Source of the DNA: Lepas anatifera
Lineage: Eukaryota > Arthropoda > Thecostraca > Lepadidae
DNA length: 64,000 nt
Reading direction: 5' to 3'
Assembly: GCA_034440635.1 (NCBI GenBank)
Contig: JAOTON010000385.1
Location: 898,501-962,500, forward strand
Positions 47,860 through 58,367 of the stretch are shown here, piece by piece. Numbering within the stretch: position 1 is the stretch's first letter; each line of letters begins with the position of its first letter. A program made the position numbers and the translations under genes. The notes beneath the pieces were generated by a model. The model was not told the origin of the DNA. It worked only from the letters and a program-made list of their open reading frames with translations, and did no database searches.

Positions 47860-48235
47860 TATAGACACGAACAATTTCGAAAACCATGGCTTGTGGTGAC
47901 CTCTGTTGACCTTGGCATTGACCTGACCTCAAAATGGATGACAGCATGAATATTGTTAGTTTCAGGCGCTTTCAAATGGTGTTTAGAAACTTGATATGGC
48001 TACTGTAGAAGCCAAGCCACACCCTGGTTTTGGCAGCCTCGTTTCAAAAAGAACAGAATCGTCTTACATGGGTTTACAATGACGTCATAACTCGTTGATC
48101 TGACCTGACCAGGTGCCAATTTTTAGTTGTGAAATTAATTTTCCTAAAGGCATGCAAAGCGATGTGCGTCCCATTTAAATCGGCCCGGAATCATGCGTGA
48201 AAAACCGAGAGAGGGAGGGTCCAATCGGATCCCCC
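47860..48235 (+). mobile_element. TTAA/AGGTCA family 3' fragment
   Basis: GACCTCTGTTGACCTTGGCA plus TTGACCTGACC matches the 3' half of copies 1 and 4 (GACCTCTGGTGACCTTGATA in copy 1). The following part, with GTTTAGAAACTTGATATGG, is related to 53430-53660. No TTAA end is preserved. Confidence 0.5.
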
Positions 48236-49989
48236 AGACGGTGAAGGCATAAATATTCAACATGCAAGAAAGTATAATTTGGTTACAATTTTCCAAATAT
48301 ATTATACCAATCGCTTTTCTCCTGTCCCACGTCAGGTTTAGTGTAGTTTTTTCCTAAATATTCCGGGGTCAGAAATCCTCTGACGTATAATTTGAAATTA
48401 CATTCTGTACTGGGCTTATTCAAAGAAATGCTTTCGGGAAAAGCAGCATTTCGAGAAAAGAACGGAACCTTTCTTATCCAACTTCGCTCGAATGAAGACT
48501 CGTAAATCACAGAGAAATGAGCAGAGCACGTCTCGGTAGGCAGTGGACGCCATTTGCGTGATAGACAGCCGTCATCACTGCCAATGAAGACGTGTTGTCG
48601 GTGTCTGTCCACGAGTGCACCCATATTCAGACTCAAAATACAGTGTTGGAGTTAGTGTTCACAGAATAATATAATGCAGCTGGGATTACAATTTTATACG
48701 TGCATCTAAAATTTTTATACGCTGTAATTCTCACCCAGAGTGAGAAGAGGGAGAACTTAAACACTCCATTCCTCGGGTTCTTCTCCACACGGTCAAAAAA
48801 TGGCGGCGCTAAGTTGCACCGTACTTGGTGCACTTTATTTGTTTTATAAAATGTTACAAAAATGTCATGTATGGGTCATCTCAGGTCAGGTTTCGGTGCC
48901 AGGTTAAGTGATCTCATCTTTAAGAATGTCAAGTGGCAAGGGTAAAAATAGCTCAAATTCAAGGGCTCGGCTTTAACCTGTTGATCTGAGATATGTACAT
49001 ACATTAAGCTGGGGTGAAAATAATAAATTTTTAGAGAATCATCCCAGCTCAGTATTTGTATGGTGCATTCGAACATGCTGAATCCAAAAATAATAATAAA
49101 AGCTGTCAAAAATATCTGCGATACCCGGTCATTTTTATTTGTGTATGGTCTTGATTTTCACGTTTTGCCCATTTTGTGCTTCATTTTCCAAAAGTCGCAA
49201 GTATGCAAACCAGTACCTCATTTGAAAGATCTCGATGAGGTGGATGGATTAAAGCCCATGAAAATCTTGGCATGATGAATGTTTTAGAAGGTATTGGGGT
49301 TTAAATGTTTATATTGAGTGAAATTTAAGCAAAAGAGCCCAGTGTTGCTCATATTCATTTATTTTGTATAGTTGTACATGCAAGTGGTCACGGTACATGC
49401 AATTCACTGCCAATAGATGCATTTACCATTCACTTCTCGTTTACAGAGATAACGGAAGCACCCCTAACCAGTCCTTTTTGGTGTCCCACTTTGGCAGCAG
49501 CTGGTGAGATGCTGCTCCCGCTCAACTAAACCCATCTCTGGCACGGTGGCCACGAACAGCTGCACTGGCTTTCGTGACAAACTTGGCACACCTTTCCACA
49601 CTTTGTGTGTGGCAGGGGAAGGGTGCCACTGATAGTCACTCTTCGTGGAACTTCATCTGCTCGTTGTTTGTCAGCTTGGCGGTCAAAATTGGTTTTTGTG
49701 ACATTCTCTTCGTCTAGATTTATCAGCTGAAAAAGTGGCGCGCATCCTGATTGGGCATGGTAACTCTGAATGTCTGGGCACTCGTGTCACCTCGGCCGCT
49801 GTCATTTCTTACTGCCAGTATGACATTTACGGCCGCACAGATGCAGCTTCATCAGCCAAAATAGTCAGGAGGATGTTATCAGGATGGCACCAGTTCGCAT
49901 TTCTCTTGAAGCACTTCAGCGCTTTTGTGGTTACTGAATCTGGTACCAGCTTCAGCAGCTGCAGGTGGTTGACTGCTGCTGACTGCTCG

Positions 49990-50990
49990 TATGTTTGTTC
50001 AGCTCCTTTCTCTGCCTGTTGATTGTTCTTGTCTTGTCGAGCATTTTTCGACATTTGGCCTTTCTTTCCCGTGTTTTGTTCATTATCCGCATTGAGTTTC
50101 TTTCCGCTGACCTCAGCTGCATTTTCCCTGTGGTCCTTACTTTAACACAGGGGCAGATCCAGGATTTCCTCAAGGAGGAGGCGAATTCAATATTTGGGGG
50201 CCCGTCGTTTGGGGAGGGGGCCCACGATCCGGGGGCCCGCGGAAAAAGTAAAATGTGTTGGAAATCAGCTTTAAAAAAGTTGGGTACCCCATGCCCAGCT
50301 CGGGGTCATTTTACAGGTTTCCACCACACCTATACGCTCGCATGCACTATATAGTCAATATATACATATACAGACATTGCTTTTCACTCATAGCACCCTT
50401 GCGGGTGGCCTGGCAGCTCAGCCGGGAGGCGTTTCTTTCCAGTGCTTAATGTTGACCCAAGGTGGGGGCGATCGCCCCCACCTTGGATCTGCCCCTGCCT
50501 TGACACGCTGATCTCTCATGGACCTCAGTTCATCTGTAGGAATGTTATCCTCCCGAAGCCAGTCGCCTGTAACATAGAATGCCCAAGTTACACGTTGGCA
50601 GTCTGTTCTCTTGCTCCTGACAGGTTTTTTCGGGCATTTGCAAATGGAAGTGTCAAAAAGCTTGTCCAGTCTTCTGGAGAATACTTCCCTCTGACTGTTT
50701 CCCTCTCAAATTTTGCGTCCGCTTGGTCTGGTCATAGAGTCTCTCCAATTTGTTCTCAATCTACTTTTCTGTGATTGTTGCCAGCCTGGAGTTGACCCGC
50801 CCCCATGTGTCCTTAATTTTGGGTGCAACCGCCCTCGCTAGATCTATTGAAGTCAATGCTTTCTTTGACAAGCTACATTCTTGCTAAGTCGTTCCACGAC
50901 GTTGGTAGTTCCGACTTGGGAAGCTCAGACGATAGTTCACTCACCTCAGGGCAGAATACTTCTTTCGCATGTTTGTTCGACTCATTTTCC
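49990..50990 (-). pseudogene. Decayed ORF with LFD-x-CxC motif, broken by a hAT MITE
   Basis: Reading the minus strand from 50990: PKSELPTSWNDLARM then a stop; a second frame with ALTSIDLARAVAPKIKDTWG, a stop, and KLERLYDQTKRTQ; then a frame change near 50672 to RLDKLFDTSICKCP, a later Cys, and REDNIPTDELRSMRDQRV up to 50498. There the MITE and its 8-bp duplication intervene. Beyond it, KVRTTGKMQLRSAE and a basic region continue in the same frame (50139 to about 50000). From memory, the order helical region, LFDI-x-CxC, further Cys, then KIP-EL-F-DQR occurs in many uncharacterised invertebrate proteins, often in repeats. I could not check that. At least two frameshifts or stops exist besides the insertion. 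Function unknown; it is presumably part of the surrounding inverted-repeat element. Confidence 0.5.
50148..50497 (+). mobile_element. hAT-type MITE, 350 bp, nested
   Basis: The ends are CAGGGGCAGATCCAGGATTT and, inward from the right, CAGGGGCAGATCCAAGGTGG. The flanks are CTTTAACA (50140-50147) and CCTTGACA (50498-50505), equal at 6 of 8 positions. G-run and C-run tracts lie inside both ends. Removing it with one flank copy restores a continuous frame in the host pseudogene, which independently supports the boundaries. No coding capacity. Confidence 0.82.
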
Positions 50991-52400
50991 TATGATTGAC
51001 TCGTCTTAGGTATCCAGAATACACTTAAAATCATTACATACCCTCCCTGACCTAAGAACAGATCTGACGGACCGACCAACCGACCTGACACAGCAGACAG
51101 ATGCTGCGAGTGCCCGGAAAAGAAAGGGAAATCTCTCATTTGTTTTGAAACCAGCCCAGCTTTTCGAAGGCAAACACGCGGCACAACTAATTCGCTAACT
51201 CTGCTGTGATGACATGCAATCCAGAAACGCCTTTGCTGCCTACATCTCATAGAGTAAAACTTATTTGAACAAAAAAAAAAACGTTTTACCAGATGTAATC
51301 AGTTCAGGGCTCGATAGCAGCAATGCAGTAGGCACTCAAACTTCCTGTAACTCAATCAATATATATTTACAGGTACTTTGACAAGCTTCATTCTGTCAAA
51401 ATAGAGGAGAAAGGTCAGTTAATATGTTAGCAATGAATTGCGTGTACCGTGAGCACCTGCATTTGCACAGGTATATACCAAATAACTTAGGCTGAACAGC
51501 ACTACGTTGTTATGCTTAAATTCCACTTGCTATGAAAATTTAAGCCTCAATATTTTCTAAGATATTCATCTAATTAAGATTTTGATAAGTTTAAATCGGC
51601 ATATCTCATCGAGATCTTTCAAATGAGGTACTATTTTGCATACTTACGGCTTTTGGAAGGTTACGCACAATATGGCTAAAACGCGAAAATTAAGACTATA
51701 CAAAAACCAAAAATGGCCGGGTATCGTTGAAATTTTTGACAACTTTAAGTATCATTTTTGGATTCAGCGTGTTCAAATGCAATACAAAAATATTGAGCTG
51801 GGATGATTCCCGAAAATTGTGTCATTTCACCACAGCTTACTGCACATGTTCGATTATAGCCTAGCGAGTAATACAAGTTGAGGTAGTAGGATATTTTTTG
51901 TCGATGACCAGGGCTCATGTACAAAGCTCAAGCCATGGCCTCTCCATTGCAAATGCAAGAAAAAATGAGAAATGATCTAAATTTGGTTCTGCTCGTACAC
52001 ATACAACTTAAAATGACTTTTCCTCCGCCAAATATTGGTATAGTTTACTAATATCGAAGATCAGGCTGAAAGAGTTGAGCTGTGACCACTGATAGGTCAG
52101 CTGGAACTGCCTAAGCAGGCCTTCTGACTCCAGGCTTGACCTCAGTTCTGTCATCGTCACAAGGCATTGCAAAAGAGCTTTTATTTCGATCCCACTGTGT
52201 TTTTATTGTCAATGCCAGTCCAATGATATGCACAATAACCATTTTAGGTCTATAAGTGACCTTGGTCTGACCTTGGGTCAGGTCATTTTGTAAGGTGTCC
52301 TACTATGTTCCTACTATACCTTACTTGTTTTGTCATAACAATATGAATATGATGATGTTTGTACATGGGCTCTAACGCATCGTAGTATGAAGCTTGAAAA

Positions 52401-53159
52401 AAGAGAAGTCGCTAGCCGGTCACAGTCTGGCCTGTCATGTTCTCAATATTAAGCTGAGCCAAAAAATGGTCAAGTATCAAAGCAAATCATTCCTCATGGG
52501 ATATTTACTGTGTTTTGCTTTTTTATCTTGTATAGGAGCCGATATCTGGGTGGGGCGGGGTGGTGTTCCAACCTTCCCCTCACTGGGGCGAAACTGGATC
52601 ACATGAAGTTAATGTGATTATTTATGTTTTTTAACAGCCCATCGATGAAAGTCTAAGACTTCCACTCGATGCTGATGAATGCTAAAATAAACTCTGCACT
52701 GTGTGATTTGGTCAGAATCGGCCGTAATGGACGGAGTCGCAGTTTGTCAGCTTTAGCCGACTCCCACATCGGGCTGGAGTTGAGATCGGTGGGGGAGCAA
52801 GGCGACAACTAAAACAGGTGACAAGCGGGACAAGCCAAATTTATCGAACCATACCCTGGCACCAAGTAGACTCTTCCGGCATTCATGACCGTCTGGGAGG
52901 GGTCATTTCTGAACCCATCCCCCACTACGATCTGAGGAGCCAATGGTAATACGGAAAATCGTAACGTTGCTCAGAATGTTCTGCCCTACCCTTCTCTACT
53001 CATACCAAGTGTGAGGTATATCCGTTGAGGTTTGGCGTTACAAAGTGCAAAATGGGTAAAATCTAGGCCGATTAAGGGAATCTTGTATAAACTGGTAGCC
53101 ATTAGAACGAGAAAAAACAAGGGCATCAATGTATTTGTCTTGAGCCAAGAAGTTAAATG
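52401..53159. other. Unassigned DNA
   Basis: No gene is recognised. Confidence 0.4.
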
Positions 53160-53660
53160 AAATACGACTTAAAAGTATTACGATACACTGTGACCTGAAT
53201 CTCATGTTAAGGTCAATTAGAGTATTTAAAGGCTATATTGAAGGCTATTTCCTTTGAGTTCTTAGATGACGCTGGCTACTATGATATTGCAGTTAGTGTT
53301 GTATGTCTGCTGGGTTCAAAAGCTACACTATAAACACATTCGAAATGCAAAACCTATGGTGGTATTATTGTTAGCCTGTCCTAAAAATTGTTGGCGAGGT
53401 GCCAACTTGTCTCTTTGTCCTTCCAAGAAATTTTCAAAGATGTTTAGAAACTTTATATAGTTTTTCTACCGGGCGACATCGTTTACGACCCTGGTTGGGC
53501 TTATCTCCTTCTAGAACAGTACAAAGCACGTTTCATGGATAGGGTAACGACACCATACCTCGTTGGCCTGACCTGCTCTGACATTACTTTTTAGGCAAAA
53601 TGTGTCAAATTGATAAGCTACCGGGTATGCAAGTCTCTCATCTAAATCCGTTCGGAACCA
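53160..53660 (+). mobile_element. TTAA/AGGTCA-related fragment
   Basis: It contains CTGTGACCTGAATC, TTAAGGTCAATTAG and GGCCTGACCTGCTCTGAC. Part (GATGTTTAGAAACTTTATAT and following) is a direct-orientation relative of 47960-48235. The ends are not defined. Confidence 0.4.
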
Positions 53661-53689
53661 TTTCCGAAAAGCTGAGAGGAGACGTCCAA

Positions 53690-53740
53690 GAGGGAGAGAG
53701 AGAGAGAGAGGGGCAAGAGAGGAGAGAGAGGAGGGAGAGA
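53690..53740 (+). repeat. (GA)n microsatellite
   Basis: Purine GA/GGAGA tract. Confidence 0.9.
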
Positions 53741-54724
53741 TCGCCGAAATTCAGGGGAGCTACGAGAGCCATTGAATGATGATGCAGCAATATGGTACTG
53801 ATACGGAACTTTTAGAGGAACTTTGAATGAGCCAGAATGGAACGAAACTGTCTGATAAGCCTCCGCATTTGTTTTCTTTGTTGCACTCAGATAAAGTCGA
53901 CTAGGCAGTGATGTTAGCAAATGGCGCTGCCCTTGTCTCTGAGGCTTTACAGGAAAAAACAGCATTTGTGTGGCGTCTTATGCCCTGAGGCTGTTTTTTT
54001 TGTTCCTTTTCTTAATGCACGACGTCTTCTACACCGACTTTAATGAACCAGAGGTGGAATACCCTGCTATGTACCAGAGCCTGAGAACTCCGGCAGTTCT
54101 TCTACTAGCATTAGTACTATCTTACAAATACATTATACTAGATAATTCAGCCGAAAGCAATAAGTGCGTCGAAATCGGTCTCTATCACCACAGAACAATC
54201 CCTCTCGTATCCAAATCTTCTTGAAAAATATAAGCTACAATGCATGCGGGATAGGTATAAACAACACGACATCATGTTCCTAAAAAATATGTATAATGGT
54301 CGAATTGACTCTTCGTTTTTACTGGCATGTTTTCCTCTACGTGTTCCAAATCGCGCCTCTCGGCAAAGGACGCTGTTTTATAAAGCGTTTGCTCGCGTTG
54401 AAACCGTGAGGAACGGAATTTTTAGAAGAGTTGTTCACCGGAATCTATCTAGTTGACTTTTTAAATTCACCAGCATCATCTATTAAAGCCATCTTATTGA
54501 GACATGACTAGCATTTGTGCAGCTGAGTGGAGAATCATGTTAGCGAACTCCATTTTCATCATTTGTGTGTCATTTTGTCATGATTGTACCTGCAGCTAGT
54601 CATTTTGTTTGATTTCTAATGCTTGTGTCTTCTTAGTGGTATTATTATTTATGCTCGCTCATTGTAAATAACCATGTGTTTTAGCTGCTAGACTTCACTT
54701 GTCAGTGGGCACCGCCTGTTGGTG
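53741..54724. other. Unassigned DNA
   Basis: Open frames of 70-107 codons here show no recognisable domain. One at 53970-54224 has a hydrophobic start but nothing else to support it. Confidence 0.4.
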
Positions 54725-54733
54725 ATATATATA

Positions 54734-54778
<45 letters not shown>

Positions 54779-54795
54779 TATATAAATAAATAAAT
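54725..54795. repeat. (AT)n with AAAT-rich edge
   Basis: An AT microsatellite about 55 bp long is followed by TATAAATAAATAAATG. On the minus strand, the flanking 54796-54900 could be a SINE body with an (ATTT)n tail, but no pol III boxes are clear. Confidence 0.85.
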
Positions 54796-56583
54796 GATTT
54801 GGATCGACCTTTCCCCGGGTGGCGGGTATGATCCACCCCAGAAGGTTGATTTGATTGACCTGGGTTATGCCCTCCCGGGTTAACCGGACATGGCAAGGGT
54901 TGACCTAATATTAAGTCAACAAAATGTCATTAAGGAGCATTCGTTGTATGGTAATAATTTACGTATATCTATTGACTCGCAGCGATGATACTTACACAAT
55001 GACGGTACAACAAAGGCTCTATCTTCTTTTAGTCGAAGTGTTTCACTCAATTATGGAAAATTGCTAATTTGACCTCAAATAGTATGCAAAAAGCAAAATT
55101 TTCAACTTTCCAGCTTCAGCTTTTTAAACGGCTCACGAACGCATGGTTGTTTAATTTTGAAGTTGATCCGGGTCGTATGTGTTAAAAGAGGTATTTCAAG
55201 TTTTCCCTTAGGCTTCTACGTGTCAGTTTCGAGAAACTGTTCTGTAGTTCTAAGGGATTGTTTGTGTGAATTGATCAGAATTATACTGAAGATTATGTTT
55301 ATCTCCGTAGTTTTCCCTGTCCCGGTCTATAATAATTTCAGCTCGTAACTTTTAGTTTTATTTTGGTTCAAATGGATGCATAGAAAATAATCAGGGGAAG
55401 AATCGGATACAAGATACATAATTCATATGTCTTCTTTATATACATTATTATTTAATAAAGTAAAGGATTTGATAATGTGTGTGTTTTCAACACTATTATC
55501 ACAGGACATTCTGTCGTCCCGTTACTTGTCTTGAAGTCCCCTAGTCTTTTTTAGTATGAACGTTTTTTTATTTTAAGTGTCAACTTAATGTGAATAGCCT
55601 TTGCTGTTTTCTGTTATGTCATTGCCCTATCACTTGAGTTAGCCTTCAAACAATTCAAAGCCCATGCCATGGAAATAATGATATTATTTAAAGTCAGACA
55701 GCAAGGGGCTGCTTGAATTGTGGCAAACGTTTTGTGAAGGACATGCAAGAAATTTGTTTCATGCCTACAGTTAGTCGTCCGCTCAACCACCACCAATAAA
55801 AACGAGGAATTAGAAGCCGAAGGACTGGTAGAATTATGGAGAAGGTGATGAGGGAAGGCTGCCGAGGTGCTAGCTCAGAGAATAAGGAATGCACACACAA
55901 ATCATCGACGTGCTAAGGTTTCAGTCGCGTCCACATAGTCAAAACATGCAACGTGAGACGAAGGCTAATGTTTACTCGTTTAGCTGCATGTATCTTTTTT
56001 GCAAATGATAAAAAATTATTATCAGTAATATGCTAACCATCGAACCATAATCAACCTTGGCTATACAGTTTGCTGGTTGGGCTTTTTCTGAACAAAACAG
56101 GTTCGTTGAGACCATGTAAATCAGGTAACATCTTATATAGATAGATTCAGTATTAGCCATGTCGAAAAAATCGACTTTCCCTAAAACACGGCATCAAAAG
56201 CCTAACGCCGGAACAGTAATTATACGTAATTTCGATAAATACACCGCTATATATGTATCGCTATTATACATTAAGCAATGGTGTGTTTCTACAGATACAG
56301 ATTATAAGACATAAAGGACAAAATTCGGTTTTGGACCAAAAGTTGTCGGCTAAGCTCTCGTATCTGAAGCCTCTCTCATCGCTAATTTTGTCCATCGCCA
56401 TTCAGTGATGCCGGACATCGGGAGAAGAGAGGGTGAGGGTCATTACCGGCATGACATTCCACCGGCCCCTGCTCCCCGCGTCTGTCTAAAAGCCTGTCGC
56501 CACCGCTCGTTTGATTAAGACGACGCGACGCGACGGTGACCGACGCGTGCACGAGCGTGGCGCGGCGGACGACGCGCTCGCTT
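54796..56583. other. Unassigned AT-rich DNA
   Basis: No recognised gene. From about 56470 the sequence becomes GC-rich. Confidence 0.4.
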
Positions 56584-56799
56584 TTAGTGGCGCGTCATCA
56601 TTTTCGTATCGGGAGAATCGTCCGAGGGGGATCGCGCGCTGGCTGCTGCGCTGAGTCGGTACTTTTGCCCGGCCAAATTGGATCGGTGTGACGGATCGGT
56701 AGACAGGAGCGGGGTGGGGCTGGGGGATGGGGAAGGGGACACACGACCGCGCCGCGCAGGAGTCTCTCCCGGGTAATAACTGCCGGCTTGTTGAGCCAT
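56584..56799 (-). CDS. Candidate small ORF or first exon, unknown
   Basis: A complete minus-strand frame starts at an ATG at 56799 (MAQQAGSYYPGETPARRGR), is Ser/Pro-rich (SPSPSPSPTP, SDDSPDTK) and stops after TKMMTRH. An in-frame stop lies upstream. It sits in a GC-rich island (56470-56870), and a second minus frame is open across it as well. It could be a spurious ORF in a CpG island. No family is recognised. Confidence 0.2.
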   Translation of the reverse strand: MAQQAGSYYPGETPARRGRVSPSPSPSPTPLLSTDPSHRSNLAGQKYRLSAAASARSPSDDSPDTKMMTRH

Positions 56800-57005
56800 C
56801 AAAGGCGATGCGGCCGGATCCCATCTCTACGGCGGTCAACAGCACGTAAGGCTGCCGCCTCAAAGGACTTCACTGGAACGCTCCGTTCTTCTTTTCTTGA
56901 TGAGGGACTGGTAATTGTCTGTGTCGTTTTGTCTGTGATTCATCTACTCCTGGAGCAAACCTGTTCAGTCTTCAGTGGAATCTACTTATCACATGTCCAA
57001 ATATA

Positions 57006-57008
<3 letters not shown>

Positions 57009-57076
<68 letters not shown>
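57009..57076. repeat. (AT)n microsatellite, about 68 bp
   Basis: Uninterrupted AT units. Ile/Tyr-repeat ORFs crossing it are artefacts. Confidence 0.95.
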
Positions 57077-57080
<4 letters not shown>

Positions 57081-57138
57081 TTTTAGCCTCACAAGACAAC
57101 CCATGCCTAGCTTAACTTCCAACAAACGTTTTCTTGCC

Positions 57139-58136
57139 TTAAACCCGCGCCTCGGTGGTCCTCCGAGCCACATTCGCCATGGCGGGGGGTGTTTGAACAC
57201 CCCCTTCAAACTCGACCCCTATGCGGGATAGCGAAAAAAACGCGAAGTCTGGTGGATAGCTCATGCAAATTCACGATGAAACTATATAAAGCTCTTCTAG
57301 CCTCAGGTCAATATTGAGGTCATGAGAGGTCAAAGAAAGTGGGTATTTTGAGTAGAGTTCTTGGGCTCTAGCGGCTGCCAGAGTTGAGTTAGAATCATTT
57401 TGTAGGCATTAATTCGCTTCCTCTCCTCACAAAAATCAAATGATGTATAATATGACCATACTAGGTCAAAACACACAAAATGACCTAGCCTCAAGTCAAG
57501 TCATGGTTACTTTTTGACCTGGCATAGTCAATATGCATATCGATCGACTAGCAATAGCAATCTGAACGCAATGATATCAAAATAAAAACTGTATTATCAT
57601 TTCATGCAAAGTTATTGACCTAAGACTGAAAACTGCTTAAATAGCCCCAGATGACCTCTTTGAGGTCACAGGTCAAAAATGTTAACATGAACCTAGAAAG
57701 GGGCCCAAGAGACTACGATTTAGATAATATGAAGGTATTCTCGGCTGTATCTGCACAAATACAGCCAAATTTCTGTTTTTCCAATGTATTTCCAACGGAG
57801 AGGTCATGGTCCGTACTTGACCTTAGGTCATTGATATGAAAAATCCCGGAATATATGTTGTAGCATTCGGTGGACCCATTATGTGGTATACGTTTCAATC
57901 CGATAGATCAAACCATTTCTAACTTATGCCACCTTAAACATTTTTTAGGTGAGGTCACTTGACCTGCACTGGTGACCTGACCTGAGATGACCTAAACTTA
58001 GAATTATGGGGAAAGTTGCTGAATTGATCAATGGTAAGGTGTGCCAAGTACGGAGGCGCTTCGCGCCGCCGTTTTTTCGTGCCGCCGGAAAAACCCGAAG
58101 GGGGTGTTCAAACACAACCACAAGGGCGAGGGTTAA
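57139..58136 (-). mobile_element. TTAA/AGGTCA family element, copy 8
   Basis: TTAA lies at 57139-57142 and 58133-58136 (998 bp). The ends read TTAAACCCGCGCCTCGGTGG and, inward from the right, TTTAACCCTCGCCCTTGTGG. The left palindrome is GGGGGTGTT-TG-AACACCCCC at 57185-57204; the right is decayed (GGGTGTT-CA-AACAC). The left GAGCCACATTCGCC insert shows reverse orientation. The interior has, reading right to left, the same block order as copies 1 and 4, with many AGGTCA sites such as those at 57955-57990. No ORF. Confidence 0.82.
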
Positions 58137-58192
58137 ACTCGAAGAACCCACAAGTTCGTCATGTTTTAAGATAAAAAGCAAGAACGGAATGC

Positions 58193-58193
<1 letters not shown>

Positions 58194-58259
<66 letters not shown>
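58194..58259. repeat. (AT)n microsatellite, about 66 bp
   Basis: Uninterrupted AT units 57 bp after the end of copy 8. Confidence 0.95.
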
Positions 58260-58262
<3 letters not shown>

Positions 58263-58367
58263 CCGTTAGAGGAATGTGCAGACGGCCACGTCCGTCTCTC
58301 AGAAATTTCCCGCTACAGCAGCAGGCCTGAGAGTGTCCACTAGAAGTGAATGGCTTAAAATGCTTCA

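Larger units (their letters stand above)
48975..51865 (-). mobile_element. 2.9-kb element with long (about 430 bp) inverted ends
   Basis: Sequence at about 48995-49430 recurs inverted at about 51430-51860. Matching blocks include GAATCATCCCAGCTCA, GCTGAATCC, GAAAGATCTCGATGAG, ATCTT...ATGAAT and CACGGTACATGCAATTCA. The arms differ by many substitutions, so the element is old. The ends are uncertain to about 20 bp and I found no clear target duplication. The middle contains a decayed minus-strand coding sequence and a nested hAT MITE. The superfamily is unassigned. Confidence 0.65.
48725..52400 (+). mobile_element. TTAA/AGGTCA family element, copy 7, split by a TIR element
   Basis: The left part (about 48725-48975) has AAAAAATGGCGGCGC and GTCATCTCAGGTCAGGTTTC, matching the 5' region of copies 1 and 4. 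The family resumes at about 51870 with GATGACCAGGGCTCATGTAC and CTCTCCATTGCAAATGCA, the next block in those copies, and continues past GGTCAGGTCATTTTG near 52277. Between them lies the inverted-repeat element at about 48975-51865. Outer TTAA ends are not recognisable, so the limits are approximate. Confidence 0.6.

Noticed and set aside
54796..54900. SINE on the minus strand with an (ATTT)n tail
   Set aside because: No clear pol III boxes and no second copy in the window to compare.
56788..57231. 147-codon frame with an Ile-Tyr run
   Set aside because: The run is an (AT)n microsatellite and the rest crosses into a transposable element end.
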